From Wolbachia pipientis (GTDB lineage Bacteria; Pseudomonadota; Alphaproteobacteria; Rickettsiales; Anaplasmataceae), in contig NZ_JAUCRB010000002.1 in assembly GCF_030373985.1 (NCBI RefSeq), positions 185,348-249,347 on the forward strand: a DNA stretch of 64,000 bases, written 5' to 3'. The notes beneath the pieces were generated by a model, which worked only from the letters and a program-made list of their open reading frames with translations, had not been told where the DNA came from and searched no databases. The translations under genes and the position numbers were made by a program. Position 1 is the first letter of the stretch. Each line of letters opens with the position of its first letter. Shown here one piece after another: positions 1 through 9,159 of the stretch.

Positions 1-252
1 AACTAAAGATTGAAATTGCTTCCAATTTTCATCATAGGCTAAGAAATACTTAGACAATATCGTCCTGTCTATTTCACCATTTACTATCACCCCAGGAAAA
101 TTTTCTTCCGCATAACTTATTATGCCCTTATCCACTTTATAAAGTTGGTGTATAACAGTATCAGCATCAAATACAGCAGCACCAAACTCTTTAAAGCAAT
201 TGGCTACAAAGCTCTTTCCTACTCCAATTCCACCAGTTAGACCTATAATCAT
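1..252 (-). CDS. coaE: Dephospho-CoA kinase, N-terminal part (runs off window)
   Basis: The minus strand from an ATG at 250-252 is open to the window edge for 84 codons. It begins MIIGLTGGIGVGKSFVAN, whose GxxxxGK[ST] P-loop at about residues 6-14 is typical of CoaE, followed by FDADTVIHQLY, which matches the Asp-Ala-Asp region of that family. CoaE phosphorylates dephospho-CoA in the last step of coenzyme A synthesis in the cytoplasm. Only about the first 40 percent of the usual 195-205 residues is visible, so integrity cannot be judged. Confidence 0.85.
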   Translation of the reverse strand, partial: MIIGLTGGIGVGKSFVANCFKEFGAAVFDADTVIHQLYKVDKGIISYAEENFPGVIVNGEIDRTILSKYFLAYDENWKQFQSLV

Positions 253-426
253 ATAGCAAAAAATTAGCAAAGCTATATCTACAGTAGCTGCTTTTTCTTG
301 CACGTCCACTTAAAACCCGAATTTGGCTGCTCATGCTCTAACGACGTCAAAAGAAAACAAACAGCTATTATTTTTTTAGTAATTAAGTAAAATAGAATAA
401 AAGATTACAAAGATTACGAGGAAGCT

Positions 427-1830
427 TTGAAAAATAAGATAAAAAAAATAGTGATTTCAGGAAAGGAAGTGTGGCCAATCATCGAAGGTGGTAAAGGCAT
501 TGCGATTAGTGACGGAAGGTCAAGCGGAGCGTTTGCTGCAGCAGATGCCGTGGGTACGTTTTCTAGTGCAAATGCTAAGCTTATTGATGATAACGGCGAG
601 TTAGTGCCACTGATTTACAAAGGTAAAACGAGAAGTGAAAAACACGAGGAATTGATTGAGTATAGTATTGAAGCTGGAATTAGTCAGGCAAAAATAGCGA
701 ATGAAGTATCAAAAGGCCATGGAAGAGTACATATGAATGTACTTTGGGAGATGGGAGCAGCAGAACGTGTGCTTCACGGAATATTAGAAAAAGCGAAAGG
801 CTTAGTTCATGGTATTACTTGCGGCGCTGGTATGCCTTACAGGCTTGGAGAAATTGCAGTCAAATATCAGGTTTATTATTATCCTATTATTTCATCGGTA
901 CGTGCTTTTAAAGCATTATGGAAGCGTGCTTACCAAAAAATATCTTCTTTTTTACTTGGTGGAGTAGTGTATGAGGACCCATGGCTTGCTGGAGGACACA
1001 ACGGATTGAGCAATAGTGAAAATCCAGAACTACCACAAGCTCCATTTGAAAGGGTTGCGGAGCTTAGATCTTTCATGAATGAGATCGGTCTTTCAGAAAC
1101 GCCAATTGTTATGGCAGGAGGAGTATGGCACTTGAAAGATTGGGAGCACTGGCTTAACAATCTACAAATTGGACCAATAGCTTTTCAGTTTGGCACTCGT
1201 CCACTTTTGACAAAAGAAAGCCCAATTTCTGCAGAGTGGAAAAAGAAGCTATTAACTTTAGAGGAAGGTGACGTACTTTTAAACAAATTCAGCCCAACAG
1301 GGTTTTACTCATCTGCAGTAAGAAATAACTTCATACTTGAGTTACAGGAACGAAATTCACGTCAAATAAAATTTTCAGAAAATGCCAGCGGAGAATTTAA
1401 TAATGAATTTGCAATTGGTAGCAGAGGTAGAAAGATTTACCTCACTTCAAAAGACAAAGAGCTGGCTAACACATGGACTGAAGCAGGATACACAAAAGCA
1501 ATGAAAACTCCAGACATAACTGTTATTTTTGTGACACCAAACAAATTTACGGAGATAAGACAAGATCAAATCAATTGTATGGGATGCTTGAGCCATTGTT
1601 TGTTCAGTAATTGGAAAGATCATGGTGACCATTCGACAGGGCAAAAGCCAGACCCACGAAGCTTTTGTATACAAAAGACACTGCAAAACATTATACATGA
1701 TGGCGATATTGAAAATGAGCTTATGTTTTCTGGGCATAATGTGTATAAATTCAAGCAAGATCCATTTTATGAGAACGGCTATATACCGACAGTAAGAGAA
1801 TTGGTAGAAAGGATATTGACTGGGTATTAA
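427..1830 (+). CDS. Nitronate monooxygenase / 2-nitropropane dioxygenase-like flavoprotein
   Basis: A 467-residue FMN-dependent oxidoreductase-like protein. The N-terminal PIIEGGKGIAIS (residues 17-28) is the usual opening of the TIM-barrel NMO family. ITCGAGMP at about 130-137 and MAGGVWHLKDW near 225 look like the following flavin-phosphate-binding loops. The C-terminal region carries a CMGCLSHC cluster (Cys384, 387, 391), suggesting a metal or Fe-S site beyond the simple NMO core. The start is TTG, preceded by GAGGAAG at 418-424. The physiological substrate is unknown, and the gene could equally be called an NAD(P)H-dependent flavin oxidoreductase. It stands alone with decayed sequence downstream. 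Confidence 0.72.
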   Translation: MKNKIKKIVISGKEVWPIIEGGKGIAISDGRSSGAFAAADAVGTFSSANAKLIDDNGELVPLIYKGKTRSEKHEELIEYSIEAGISQAKIANEVSKGHGRVHMNVLWEMGAAERVLHGILEKAKGLVHGITCGAGMPYRLGEIAVKYQVYYYPIISSVRAFKALWKRAYQKISSFLLGGVVYEDPWLAGGHNGLSNSENPELPQAPFERVAELRSFMNEIGLSETPIVMAGGVWHLKDWEHWLNNLQIGPIAFQFGTRPLLTKESPISAEWKKKLLTLEEGDVLLNKFSPTGFYSSAVRNNFILELQERNSRQIKFSENASGEFNNEFAIGSRGRKIYLTSKDKELANTWTEAGYTKAMKTPDITVIFVTPNKFTEIRQDQINCMGCLSHCLFSNWKDHGDHSTGQKPDPRSFCIQKTLQNIIHDGDIENELMFSGHNVYKFKQDPFYENGYIPTVRELVERILTGY

Positions 1831-1949
1831 GTCAGGCTCAAGTTGACAAGAAGACATTACTTTGTTAGAATAAGCATTTATCAATTTAGTCTTCACTTAA
1901 GAAGGTATTTATTGTAGCAGATAGTGTTTTAAAAAGGCATGCGTTAACT

Positions 1950-2736
1950 TATACAAAAAAAAATCTGGTGTAACAGTAACGTTAAAGGGTTTTTACAATT
2001 TTGTAATACGCAAAACACCACAGGTTGGAACAAAGCAAAATTTGAAGACCTGTATAAAGGAATTATTGGAAGTCAAAATCCAAATAATGGACACAATACA
2101 GGAAAAGAAAGTGATCAACGCAATGAAGGAAATAGACAAACCATATATTATATACATCAAAATACCGGCTTAAGTTTTTGGGGTTATTTACTATTACAAT
2201 GCTGTATCGATTCTTTATTCGGTGGGCGTGGTCACACTACTAATGTAACGAATATTAACTACGGTATTAACAACCATCAAAACAAAGAAGATGGGAAAAA
2301 AGACTCGGGAAACAGTAGAAAGTTATTATCCCTAGATATAGTAGCTGCAGTCGTATGTGTTGCTTTCCATATTGGTATTGTGCTTCTGGTACTATAGTAC
2401 CAGAAAAGCGGCTAGAAAATCGGACAAAATAGACTATCTGAGCAATAAACTTAAAACGTTCAGAAATATAGAATTTGCAGTTAGCACTATTTCTTTGGCA
2501 ACTTTGATAAGTTGTGTGTTTTACCCAGTTTTACCAGATTTTGTTTAGCTATTCTTGGTGTTAATTTTCTTGCGTGTTTTGTTGGTGGTTTAGCTTTTCA
2601 AATGAAACACGACAAGGAATCAGACAATATTGATAAGGCTGAAAAAGCGGTAGAGAACTATAATAAACAATCTTCTTACTTTCAGGATACTGTTCCAAGT
2701 GCTCCTCTTCCTGTCTACAGTAGCTCAAGATTTTAG
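1950..2736 (+). pseudogene. Decayed small membrane protein gene, frameshifted
   Basis: Conceptual translation gives one protein spread over alternating frames. Frame 1 covers about 1950-2397 (contains TTGWNKAKFEDLYKGIIG and later NVTNINYGINNHQNKEDGKK, ending in a hydrophobic helix), frame 2 covers about 2357-2548 (STRKAARKSDKIDYL, then a second hydrophobic stretch), and frame 1 resumes to 2736 (LGVNFLACFVGGLAFQM, then a charged tail). Three hydrophobic segments suggest an inner-membrane protein. No domain is recognised. No convincing start is visible at the 5' end, because an in-frame stop precedes the open segment. The continuity of hydrophobic pattern across frame changes argues for a broken gene, not chance ORFs. 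Confidence 0.5.
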
Positions 2737-2929
2737 TAATGTTCCTTCTGGTTGATTTTATGATTGTGGTACAGCAAAACAAGGACCTTATAGATACTAA
2801 GCTTGCCCTAAACCCACAGCTGTACGAACATTATGATTTTGGGGTAATTTCTACCAAGAGGGTGTCATCCAAGTAGCTGACCACTGATTCCTTTATGACG
2901 GTGTCATTCCAGTGCCTCCTTTTCCTGTC

Positions 2930-2952
2930 ATCCCAGTGCGTGACGCTGGGAT
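2930..2952. repeat. Short palindromic repeat (ATCCCAGTG type), interrupted
   Basis: ATCCCAGTG and CGCTGGGAT form imperfect 9-bp arms around CGTGA. The same palindrome type recurs at 15.8, 24.8 and 40.7 kb. Its right edge abuts the IS-derived element at 2953, and GCTGGGAT reappears one base beyond that element at 3282-3289. The element therefore seems to have landed in this palindrome. Confidence 0.6.
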
Positions 2953-3280
2953 GGCTTTGTTGCATAGCTCTCTATGAGAGGCTAGCTATATTTAGGATTA
3001 TAAACAACCTATTGAAAATCTTGTTTTTTCTTGCAATCGGCTTGATCAAATTTAAGAAAAGTAATTTATTATTTGTATTAATAAATTTAATTATATTAAA
3101 AATAGCTAAGATATTGAAATTCTTGAATTTTAGCTAGATTAGTTAACGGTAGTAAAATTCCTTTTACTCAAATTTAGGTACTTACTGACCGTCCTTACTA
3201 TAAATGCTAGAATAATAAGCTACTGATATTCTCCATCTTTTTTATCTTTAATCTGTCATAGATAGCGATGCAACAAAGCC
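2953..3280. mobile_element. Non-coding IS-derived or MITE-like element with terminal inverted repeats
   Basis: The left end GGCTTTGTTGCATAGC (2953-2968) is mirrored by the right end, which reads inward as GGCTTTGTTGCATCGCTATC (3280 back to 3261). The 328-bp interior is AT-rich and holds no transposase frame, so it looks like an internally deleted IS or a MITE. Candidate 8-bp target duplications GCTGGGAT flank it (2945-2952 and 3282-3289, the latter offset by one base). A diverged left-end copy lies at 28634. The IS family cannot be fixed from these ends alone. Confidence 0.6.
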
Positions 3281-3349
3281 TGCTGGGATCTATGCCCTTT
3301 TTTCTTGGGTTACAGTGTCACGTGTTTGGCATTACATTGAGTAGTAACT

Positions 3350-3692
3350 TTTTACTCAAATATGCGAAAAGTCTAATAACGAAATTAGTTAAATTTTTAC
3401 CAAGCTGAAAAAAAGGCAAAGAAACCCCCGAGTAGTGAGTTTTGACCCTCTAATACTTTAAATGGCGCTGTAATAATTTGCTGACGCTTAGTTTAAGCCC
3501 GATTTTTGCTGCATGTGAAAGAATTTATAAAGACAGGTAGCCCCAATAACTTGATGTAATCCACTAAAAAATACATTAAGTTTTCTACTGAATTCTACCA
3601 TTGAACCCGCGCGAATCAAAGACAAGTTTTGAGCCAGAAACACCCTTAATGTAATAGTAATGAAGTTGTTAAAACCTATCAAGCAACTTTCT
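3350..3692 (+). repeat. Dispersed ~300-bp repeat, copy A
   Basis: This stretch aligns by eye with 58945-59195 on the same strand and with the reverse complement of 25255-25596. Shared anchors include GAGTAGTGAGTTTTGACC (A and C), GCTGACGCTTA (all three) and an AACCC-TTAATG-like stretch toward the 3' side. A 64-codon minus-strand frame inside it is not kept in the other copies, so the unit is treated as non-coding. All copies sit between genes or beside decayed genes. Confidence 0.65.
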
Positions 3693-3784
3693 TTGTTTCT
3701 ATGTTATCAGCTACCTGGATGACCGATAGCTGTGCAAGAAGTACTTAATTCGCTGACAAGAACGTTAGAATAAAGAAACTTAAA

Positions 3785-3813
3785 TTTCAATTATTTTATA
3801 ATTCTTATATAAT
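3785..3813 (+). promoter_or_regulatory. Candidate promoter of prs-gatC
   Basis: A perfect TATAAT at 3808-3813 lies 23 bp before the prs ATG. A weak -35 candidate TTTCAA at 3785-3790 is spaced 17 bp upstream. In AT-rich sequence the -10 alone can occur by chance, so this is tentative. Confidence 0.35.
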
Positions 3814-3836
3814 CTTACAAGCTCAATTGGTACATT

Positions 3837-4763
3837 ATGAAAATAATAATAGGTAATGCTAGTAAAGAATTAGGGAGGTCAATAGTGAACAAGCTAAATG
3901 TTCAGCCATCGCCTGTTCAGGTGTCAAAATTTGCCGACAGTGAGATAAACGTGGAAGTGGGAAGTGATCTCTGCAATCAAGAGGTATACATAATACAGTC
4001 CATTTCTCCTCCTACAAATGACAATCTTATGGAGCTTCTGCTTACAATTGATGCAGTAAAGAGATCAGGAGCTAGAGAAGTAACAACAATTATACCTTAT
4101 TATGGGTATAGTAGACAGGATAGAGTTATTAAAAATAATAATATGCAATCTGCTTTAAGTGCTAAATTAGTTGCAAATCTCATTCAAACTGCAGGTACAA
4201 GTAATGTCGCAGTTATTGATTTGCATTCAAGTCAAATTGAAGGGTTTTTTGATGTACCGATAACTAACTTGAGCTGCTTTGAAGTATTCACTGACTCTGT
4301 ACACACGGAGAACTTAGCAATAGTTGCGCCCGATGTTGGAGCAATTGGCAGAGCACGTGCTTTTGCGAAGACTTTAGGGAGAAAGCACAAGATAGAATTG
4401 AGTGACGAGATTATTGTAATAGATAAATATAGGGAGAAAGCAGGCACATCTCAGGTAATGAGTGTGGTAGGAGAAGTGGCAAATAAAAATTGTGTCATTG
4501 TTGATGATATAATTGATTCTGGTGGAACGTTATGTAATGCAGCTCTTGCTTTAAAAAGTCATGGAGCACAGTCTGTCATTTCATGCGTCACACATGGCGT
4601 GTTTTCAGGAAATGCAGTTGAAAAAATCTTTTCCTCTTATCTAGATAAATTAGTAATTACGGATACCGTACTTCACAAACTTGAAAAAACTGGTAAAATG
4701 GAAGTTGTTTCGGTTGCAAATATTTTAACTCACTTCATCCAAGGAGGTAAAGGTGTCAGCTAG
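3837..4763 (+). CDS. prs: Ribose-phosphate pyrophosphokinase (PRPP synthetase)
   Basis: The product makes 5-phosphoribosyl-1-pyrophosphate from ribose-5-phosphate and ATP, feeding purine, pyrimidine and cofactor synthesis. At 308 residues it has the usual family length. KFADSEINVEV near residue 30, PYYGYSRQDR near 85-94 and the PRPP-binding loop VDDIIDSGGT (222-231) are all present. It overlaps the downstream gatC by 11 bp, so the two are probably co-transcribed. PRPP made here would feed the purine genes purM, purC and purQ found elsewhere in the window. Confidence 0.95.
   Translation: MKIIIGNASKELGRSIVNKLNVQPSPVQVSKFADSEINVEVGSDLCNQEVYIIQSISPPTNDNLMELLLTIDAVKRSGAREVTTIIPYYGYSRQDRVIKNNNMQSALSAKLVANLIQTAGTSNVAVIDLHSSQIEGFFDVPITNLSCFEVFTDSVHTENLAIVAPDVGAIGRARAFAKTLGRKHKIELSDEIIVIDKYREKAGTSQVMSVVGEVANKNCVIVDDIIDSGGTLCNAALALKSHGAQSVISCVTHGVFSGNAVEKIFSSYLDKLVITDTVLHKLEKTGKMEVVSVANILTHFIQGGKGVS
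4741..4748 (+). promoter_or_regulatory. Consensus Shine-Dalgarno setting the gatC start
   Basis: AAGGAGGT lies inside the 3' end of prs. GGAGG ends 5 nt before the GTG at 4753. This near-perfect ribosome site is the main reason for choosing the GTG start over the internal ATG further on. Confidence 0.7.
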
Positions 4764-5106
4764 GTCAACAGAAGATGTAATCACTTCGCTAATAGAATTT
4801 GTAAATAAGAGAAAAGTAACAATTACCAAAAAAGAAATGCTGAAAATTGCACAGCTTGTAAGAATTAGGTTATCAAATGACGAAATTGAGCACTATTCCA
4901 AAGAACTAACAATGTTGGATTGGATACATGATACTTTATTACAAGTTAATACTGAAGGTGTTTCTCCTATACGTTATGGCAGTATAGATAAGGACACTCA
5001 CGTACGCGACGACGTTGTCAATGCTCAAAGCATAAAAGAAGAGATATTATCCAACACAAAATCTGAGCACGGATATTTTGTAGTACCAAAGGTTATAAAC
5101 GATTAA
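4753..5106 (+). CDS. gatC: Asp-tRNA(Asn)/Glu-tRNA(Gln) amidotransferase subunit C
   Basis: GatC is the small subunit that stabilises GatA in the GatCAB complex, which converts mischarged Glu-tRNA(Gln) and Asp-tRNA(Asn). The region ITKKEMLKIAQLVRIRL followed by ELTMLDWIHDTLLQVNTEGV and the acidic VRDDVV segment match the family. With the GTG start the protein is 117 residues, about 20 longer at the N terminus than typical GatC. A consensus Shine-Dalgarno 5 nt upstream supports the longer form. It overlaps prs. Its need fits the glutamyl-tRNA synthetase at 59.3 kb and the usual absence of GlnRS in this group. Confidence 0.85.
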   Translation: MSARSTEDVITSLIEFVNKRKVTITKKEMLKIAQLVRIRLSNDEIEHYSKELTMLDWIHDTLLQVNTEGVSPIRYGSIDKDTHVRDDVVNAQSIKEEILSNTKSEHGYFVVPKVIND

Positions 5107-5279
5107 AATAAAGCTAATATCGAATCTTTCAAAAAAAACTTAAAGGGCGGGTCGATATAGGCTTAGGGTTTATTGCAGAAGAATAGGTCAGTGGAAAAAT
5201 AGGGTTGTTGCTTGTTGTGATTAAGGGGCCTAATGACTTTATCTGGATATTTGATATAATAATTAAATTGTAGGATCTA

Positions 5280-6527
5280 TTGAAGTTTAGCATGAATGAA
5301 GTAGTGACATTTGGTTGTCGCCTAAATTTTTACGAAAGTGAGTTAATCAAAGAAGCACTAAGAAAAGCAGGGAGAAAAAACGTTGTTGTGATACATAGCT
5401 GTGCAGTGACAAATGAAGCAGAACGGCAAGTAAAACAAAAAATACGCAAGATTTATAAGAATGACCCAAACAAAGAAATTATCGTAGTTGGCTGTGCCGT
5501 TCAACTAGACCCTGAATCGTATAGCAATATTCCTGGTGTAAGTAAAGTTTTGGGCAATCAAGATAAGCTAAAGGCGGAAAATTATTTGCTAAATAACGAT
5601 AAAATATTAGTCAGTAACAATCAAGAAAGCATATCAGAATCTGTTCTAATTAATAAACTTGAAGATAAATCAAGAGCGTTTATTGAAGTCCAGAATGGCT
5701 GTAATCATAGTTGCACATTTTGCTCGATTACTGAAGCAAGAGGAAACAACCGATCCATGCCAATAAGCAATATTATTGAGCAAATCAAGGTTTTCATAGC
5801 AAATGATTATCAAGAGGTAGTGTTTACAGGGGTTGATATTACTGATTTTGGTACAGATTTATTTGGCAAACCTTCGCTTGGTTCAATGATCAGAAGAGTT
5901 TTAAAGGATGTGCCAGAATTGAAGAGACTTAGGCTTTCTTCTATTGATGTTGCTGAAGTTGATGATGAATTAATGGATTTAATAGTTAACGAACCAAGAT
6001 TCATGCCACATTTGCACTTAAGTTTACAATCTGGTAATAATTTAATCCTAAAAAGGATGAAACGTCGCCACAGCAGGGAACAAGTGATAGAATTTTGTCG
6101 TAAAATAAAAAGCTTGAGGCCTAATATAGCATTTGGTGCTGATATTATTGCTGGATTTCCAACGGAAACTGATGAAATGTTCCAGGATACAGTTGATCTA
6201 CTAAAGGAAGCAAATATAGTTTATTTGCATGCTTTCCCATATTCAAAGCGGAAGAACACACCTGCTGTACGGATGCCACAAGTGCCAGAGAATGTACGTA
6301 AAGAACGGGTAAAAAGCTTAAGAGAAATAAATAAAGAAACGATGGGTAACTTTTACCAATCTTTGATGGGTACTAAACAAAGTGTTCTAGTTGAACAAAA
6401 TAATATCGGCAGAGCAGAAAATTTTGCACTAGTAAAGCTTGCATCAGAGGTTCAGGCTAAAAGTATCGTGAAAACCAACGTTATAGGAATGGAAAGAGGT
6501 TATTTAATTGGAAGTGTTCTTCCTTAA
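5280..6527 (+). CDS. mtaB: tRNA (t6A37) methylthiotransferase MtaB, radical SAM
   Basis: The protein converts t6A at position 37 of ANN-reading tRNAs to ms2t6A. It has the three-part MTTase plan: an N-terminal UPF0004 domain with Cys13, Cys41 and Cys72 for one 4Fe-4S cluster, a radical SAM core with CNHSCTFC (Cys141, 145, 148), and a C-terminal TRAM-like part. HLHLSLQSGNN and DIIAGFPTET are typical core motifs. At 415 residues it is full length. The start is TTG with AGGA at 5272-5275, and an ATG four codons in is an alternative. It acts after TsaD, encoded at 16 kb. Confidence 0.9.
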   Translation: MKFSMNEVVTFGCRLNFYESELIKEALRKAGRKNVVVIHSCAVTNEAERQVKQKIRKIYKNDPNKEIIVVGCAVQLDPESYSNIPGVSKVLGNQDKLKAENYLLNNDKILVSNNQESISESVLINKLEDKSRAFIEVQNGCNHSCTFCSITEARGNNRSMPISNIIEQIKVFIANDYQEVVFTGVDITDFGTDLFGKPSLGSMIRRVLKDVPELKRLRLSSIDVAEVDDELMDLIVNEPRFMPHLHLSLQSGNNLILKRMKRRHSREQVIEFCRKIKSLRPNIAFGADIIAGFPTETDEMFQDTVDLLKEANIVYLHAFPYSKRKNTPAVRMPQVPENVRKERVKSLREINKETMGNFYQSLMGTKQSVLVEQNNIGRAENFALVKLASEVQAKSIVKTNVIGMERGYLIGSVLP

Positions 6528-6576
6528 CTTTTTGACGTGAAAAAAATGTATAGTACTGTAAATTGTAAATTTATTC

Positions 6577-7392
6577 ATGATTAGAAAATCTGCTGTTTTT
6601 TATGTATTGCTAATCTTATGTATTGGCTGTTTTTTTGTTCAGGCTAATGAAAGTTGTTCAGGTGATGAACAGTTTGTTGAAAATCTAGTCCTTGCAGACG
6701 AATCTATATGTCACAAACCTAAGGAATACGACGAGAAAGATATTATGTCAGTTAAAAGTAAAAAACTTGATTTTTACTTTAGTGCAAATAGTGGTAGAAC
6801 TTATTATGATAATTCGGAAACCTTTGTTAAGGGTATACGGGAAATAGGAAGAAGAATTCAAGAGTCAATCAAAGAGGATCATTATATTAATGTTATTGTA
6901 AGGAACATAGTAGCACAAGAAATTAATAGTATTGAAAAATTTAAAGGTGAGATTGATTTCCAATGGCTCAATAGCATATCTTTAGGTTACTATGCCAGAG
7001 AAAATGGTCGTATTGATTTTGAAGCTACGTATTCTAAGATCAATATTAAAAGTGGTAATTCTTTTCCGGTATTTGATAGATCAGCCGGTATATTCGCATT
7101 TTTGTTGAACTTGTATTATAATCCTAATATCCAAAATACACAATTTGCCCCGTACATCGGTCTTGGTATAGGGCCAACAGTCTTTAGGTTAAGAAAGATT
7201 AATGGGTCACCCCAAAATTCAATGCCGCTGAATGTTCCTTGGTTTGCTTATCAAATAAAACTTGGTGTTGACTATTCAATAACTCCAGAAGTCAAAACCT
7301 TTCTCGGTTATCGTTACTTCAGCATTCTGATACCTGTTGCAGATGATATATCAACTCACAATATTGAAATCGGTGTGATGTTTAATTTTTAG
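6577..7392 (+). CDS. P44/Msp2-type outer membrane surface antigen
   Basis: A 271-residue predicted outer-membrane beta-barrel. An N-terminal signal peptide (hydrophobic residues 6-22, cleavage near VQANE) is followed by alternating strand-like segments such as FAPYIGLGIGPTVFRL and VKTFLGYRYFSI. The protein ends in IGVMFNF with a terminal Phe, the usual outer-membrane assembly signal. These features resemble the surface antigen family of Anaplasmataceae, to which Wsp belongs, but the sequence is diverged. Such proteins face the host vacuole, and the precise role here is unknown. It converges on the secretin gene 7 bp downstream. Confidence 0.7.
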   Translation: MIRKSAVFYVLLILCIGCFFVQANESCSGDEQFVENLVLADESICHKPKEYDEKDIMSVKSKKLDFYFSANSGRTYYDNSETFVKGIREIGRRIQESIKEDHYINVIVRNIVAQEINSIEKFKGEIDFQWLNSISLGYYARENGRIDFEATYSKINIKSGNSFPVFDRSAGIFAFLLNLYYNPNIQNTQFAPYIGLGIGPTVFRLRKINGSPQNSMPLNVPWFAYQIKLGVDYSITPEVKTFLGYRYFSILIPVADDISTHNIEIGVMFNF

Positions 7393-7399
7393 TAATGAT

Positions 7400-8926
7400 T
7401 TAATATATATATAAATTCTCATCTTTTTTATCCAACAAACCAAACGTTGGTACAATTGTTGCTTTTAAAAAGATGACAGTTTCTATTGTCCTCATATTAT
7501 CCGCTAGCCTTTTTGACTTCTGGTGTGATGTAGCTTTAAAGCTTTGCTTATCTTCTCTATGCTCTATAAGTCCGCCAATTACCATAACTTCACCACTCTT
7601 AATTTTTAACATAGAGTTCATTTCTCTAGTTTCAATAATTGGAATGTCACTATTTAATTTCGTTTTACTCTGCTGTGCGATGTATTCTATGTTTGGGTCT
7701 TTGGTGTAGCCGTTAATTCTTGATAAAGTTGGGTGTATATCCATGAATATCTCACTGGTATCAACATTAATGCTTGGATGAATTATTAACACAACACCTA
7801 TTGGAACGCTATTCATCTTGGTAACTAAGGTCCGATTAGAATTTTTAATATCTTTTTGTATATCAGAGGTAAAATAAATGTGATTTTTAGTAAATGAAAT
7901 CATCGCTTGCTGATTATTTATGGCATGTACTCTAGGACTTGAAACCACAGTTGAAGTGCCAAATTTGTCTAAACTTTTTACTAAACTTCCTAGATCATTT
8001 ACGCCAAAGTTCACTGCTAGATCAGTAATGGAATTATTTTGATTCACCATAGATTTGCCTCCATTACGTAAATCATTTAAGTTGATACCAGAAAGGTATT
8101 TGTCGTCTAACATGACTTCAACTATCTTTGCTTCTATCATTACCTGAGAAGACGCTAACTGCTTGACTTTATTAATATATTCTTCAACAGCTTTATGAAT
8201 ATTTTTTCTAGCATTCAAAATAATAACACCAGTTTCTCTGTTAGATGAAAGAAATTCTCCATCATCTACCCCGTTAACATCCATTATTGCATTTAAACCT
8301 TTTTCCAATGAATTCCACAAATCACTGCTATATTGAGACTTCATAACGCTATTATAATCCTTATCAGCGTTGCTTCCATCATTGCTAGTAATATTGTTAT
8401 TAACTACAAAACTACTTTGAGCAAAATATTGAATATTAATAAAGTCTACATAATAATTTTGTGCATATGGTAAGTCCTGCTCAATTCTAATCACACCATC
8501 ATTCGCTGAATAGCGCAGTTTAGCGCTGTTAGCTATGCTCTGAACTACTTCATTTATGTTTTTATCCTTTAGCTTTAAAATAATATTACCTGATATTTTT
8601 GGATCTATATCCAAGTTAATGTCAGAAAGCTTTCCTATCTCAATCAGCAAATCCTTTACTGGCACTTCTTCACTAATATTGATAGAAATAAGCTGACTAC
8701 TGGCTATAAGATCAGGAAACTTTACAGGCAAAGGCGCAATTTCCGGCACTGCTGGTTCATTGTTTTCCAAAAGGGAAATTTTATCTTTATACTGCTTTAA
8801 CGAATGGTCATGTTCACTTATATCATGATGATCTTCGTCATCTATTTTGATAAGCTTATATCCCTGAGCAGGTAGGCATATACAAGAGACGATAAAAAGT
8901 AGCATTAAGCATCTAGAAACAGTCAT
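7400..8926 (-). CDS. Secretin (PilQ/GspD/MshL-like outer-membrane channel)
   Basis: The C-terminal half carries the secretin fold: SSQVMIEAKIVEVML, then FGTSTVVSSPRVHAINNQQA, a VPIGVVLIIHPSI strand and the near-terminal KSGEVMVIGGLIEHR. An N0/STN-like domain (DLLIEIGKLSDINLDIDPKI) precedes it. The preferred start is the ATG at 8926, because it places a signal peptide (MTVSRCLMLLFIVSC) at the N terminus, whereas the longer frame to 9028 adds 34 unlikely residues. I-V-S-C at residues 12-15 fits a lipobox, so it may be a lipoprotein. About 508 residues. The PilM/N/O/P-like genes at 20.5-23.4 kb are likely partners. Confidence 0.78.
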   Translation of the reverse strand: MTVSRCLMLLFIVSCICLPAQGYKLIKIDDEDHHDISEHDHSLKQYKDKISLLENNEPAVPEIAPLPVKFPDLIASSQLISINISEEVPVKDLLIEIGKLSDINLDIDPKISGNIILKLKDKNINEVVQSIANSAKLRYSANDGVIRIEQDLPYAQNYYVDFINIQYFAQSSFVVNNNITSNDGSNADKDYNSVMKSQYSSDLWNSLEKGLNAIMDVNGVDDGEFLSSNRETGVIILNARKNIHKAVEEYINKVKQLASSQVMIEAKIVEVMLDDKYLSGINLNDLRNGGKSMVNQNNSITDLAVNFGVNDLGSLVKSLDKFGTSTVVSSPRVHAINNQQAMISFTKNHIYFTSDIQKDIKNSNRTLVTKMNSVPIGVVLIIHPSINVDTSEIFMDIHPTLSRINGYTKDPNIEYIAQQSKTKLNSDIPIIETREMNSMLKIKSGEVMVIGGLIEHREDKQSFKATSHQKSKRLADNMRTIETVIFLKATIVPTFGLLDKKDENLYIY

Positions 8927-9159
8927 TAGAAAAAAGCGTACAAAACCGTTATAATAGATTTCTATAAAAACATTAAAAATGTATTTAATTTTGTTTTCAT
9001 CTAGCAGAACCATTGCACTAAATGCCACGAACTTGTGGCCCTAAAGCTGTAAATTCTCAGCTATAAAGATAGTTCTACAAAGTACTGTTATATTATCCAT
9101 ACCTGTTTTTGATCAAAATATTTTTGTTTCTTATCTTAATTAAAATTTGCCTGCTTTGT

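Noticed and set aside
3488..3682. 64-codon minus-strand frame in the dispersed repeat
   Set aside because: The frame is not kept in the other two copies of the repeat.
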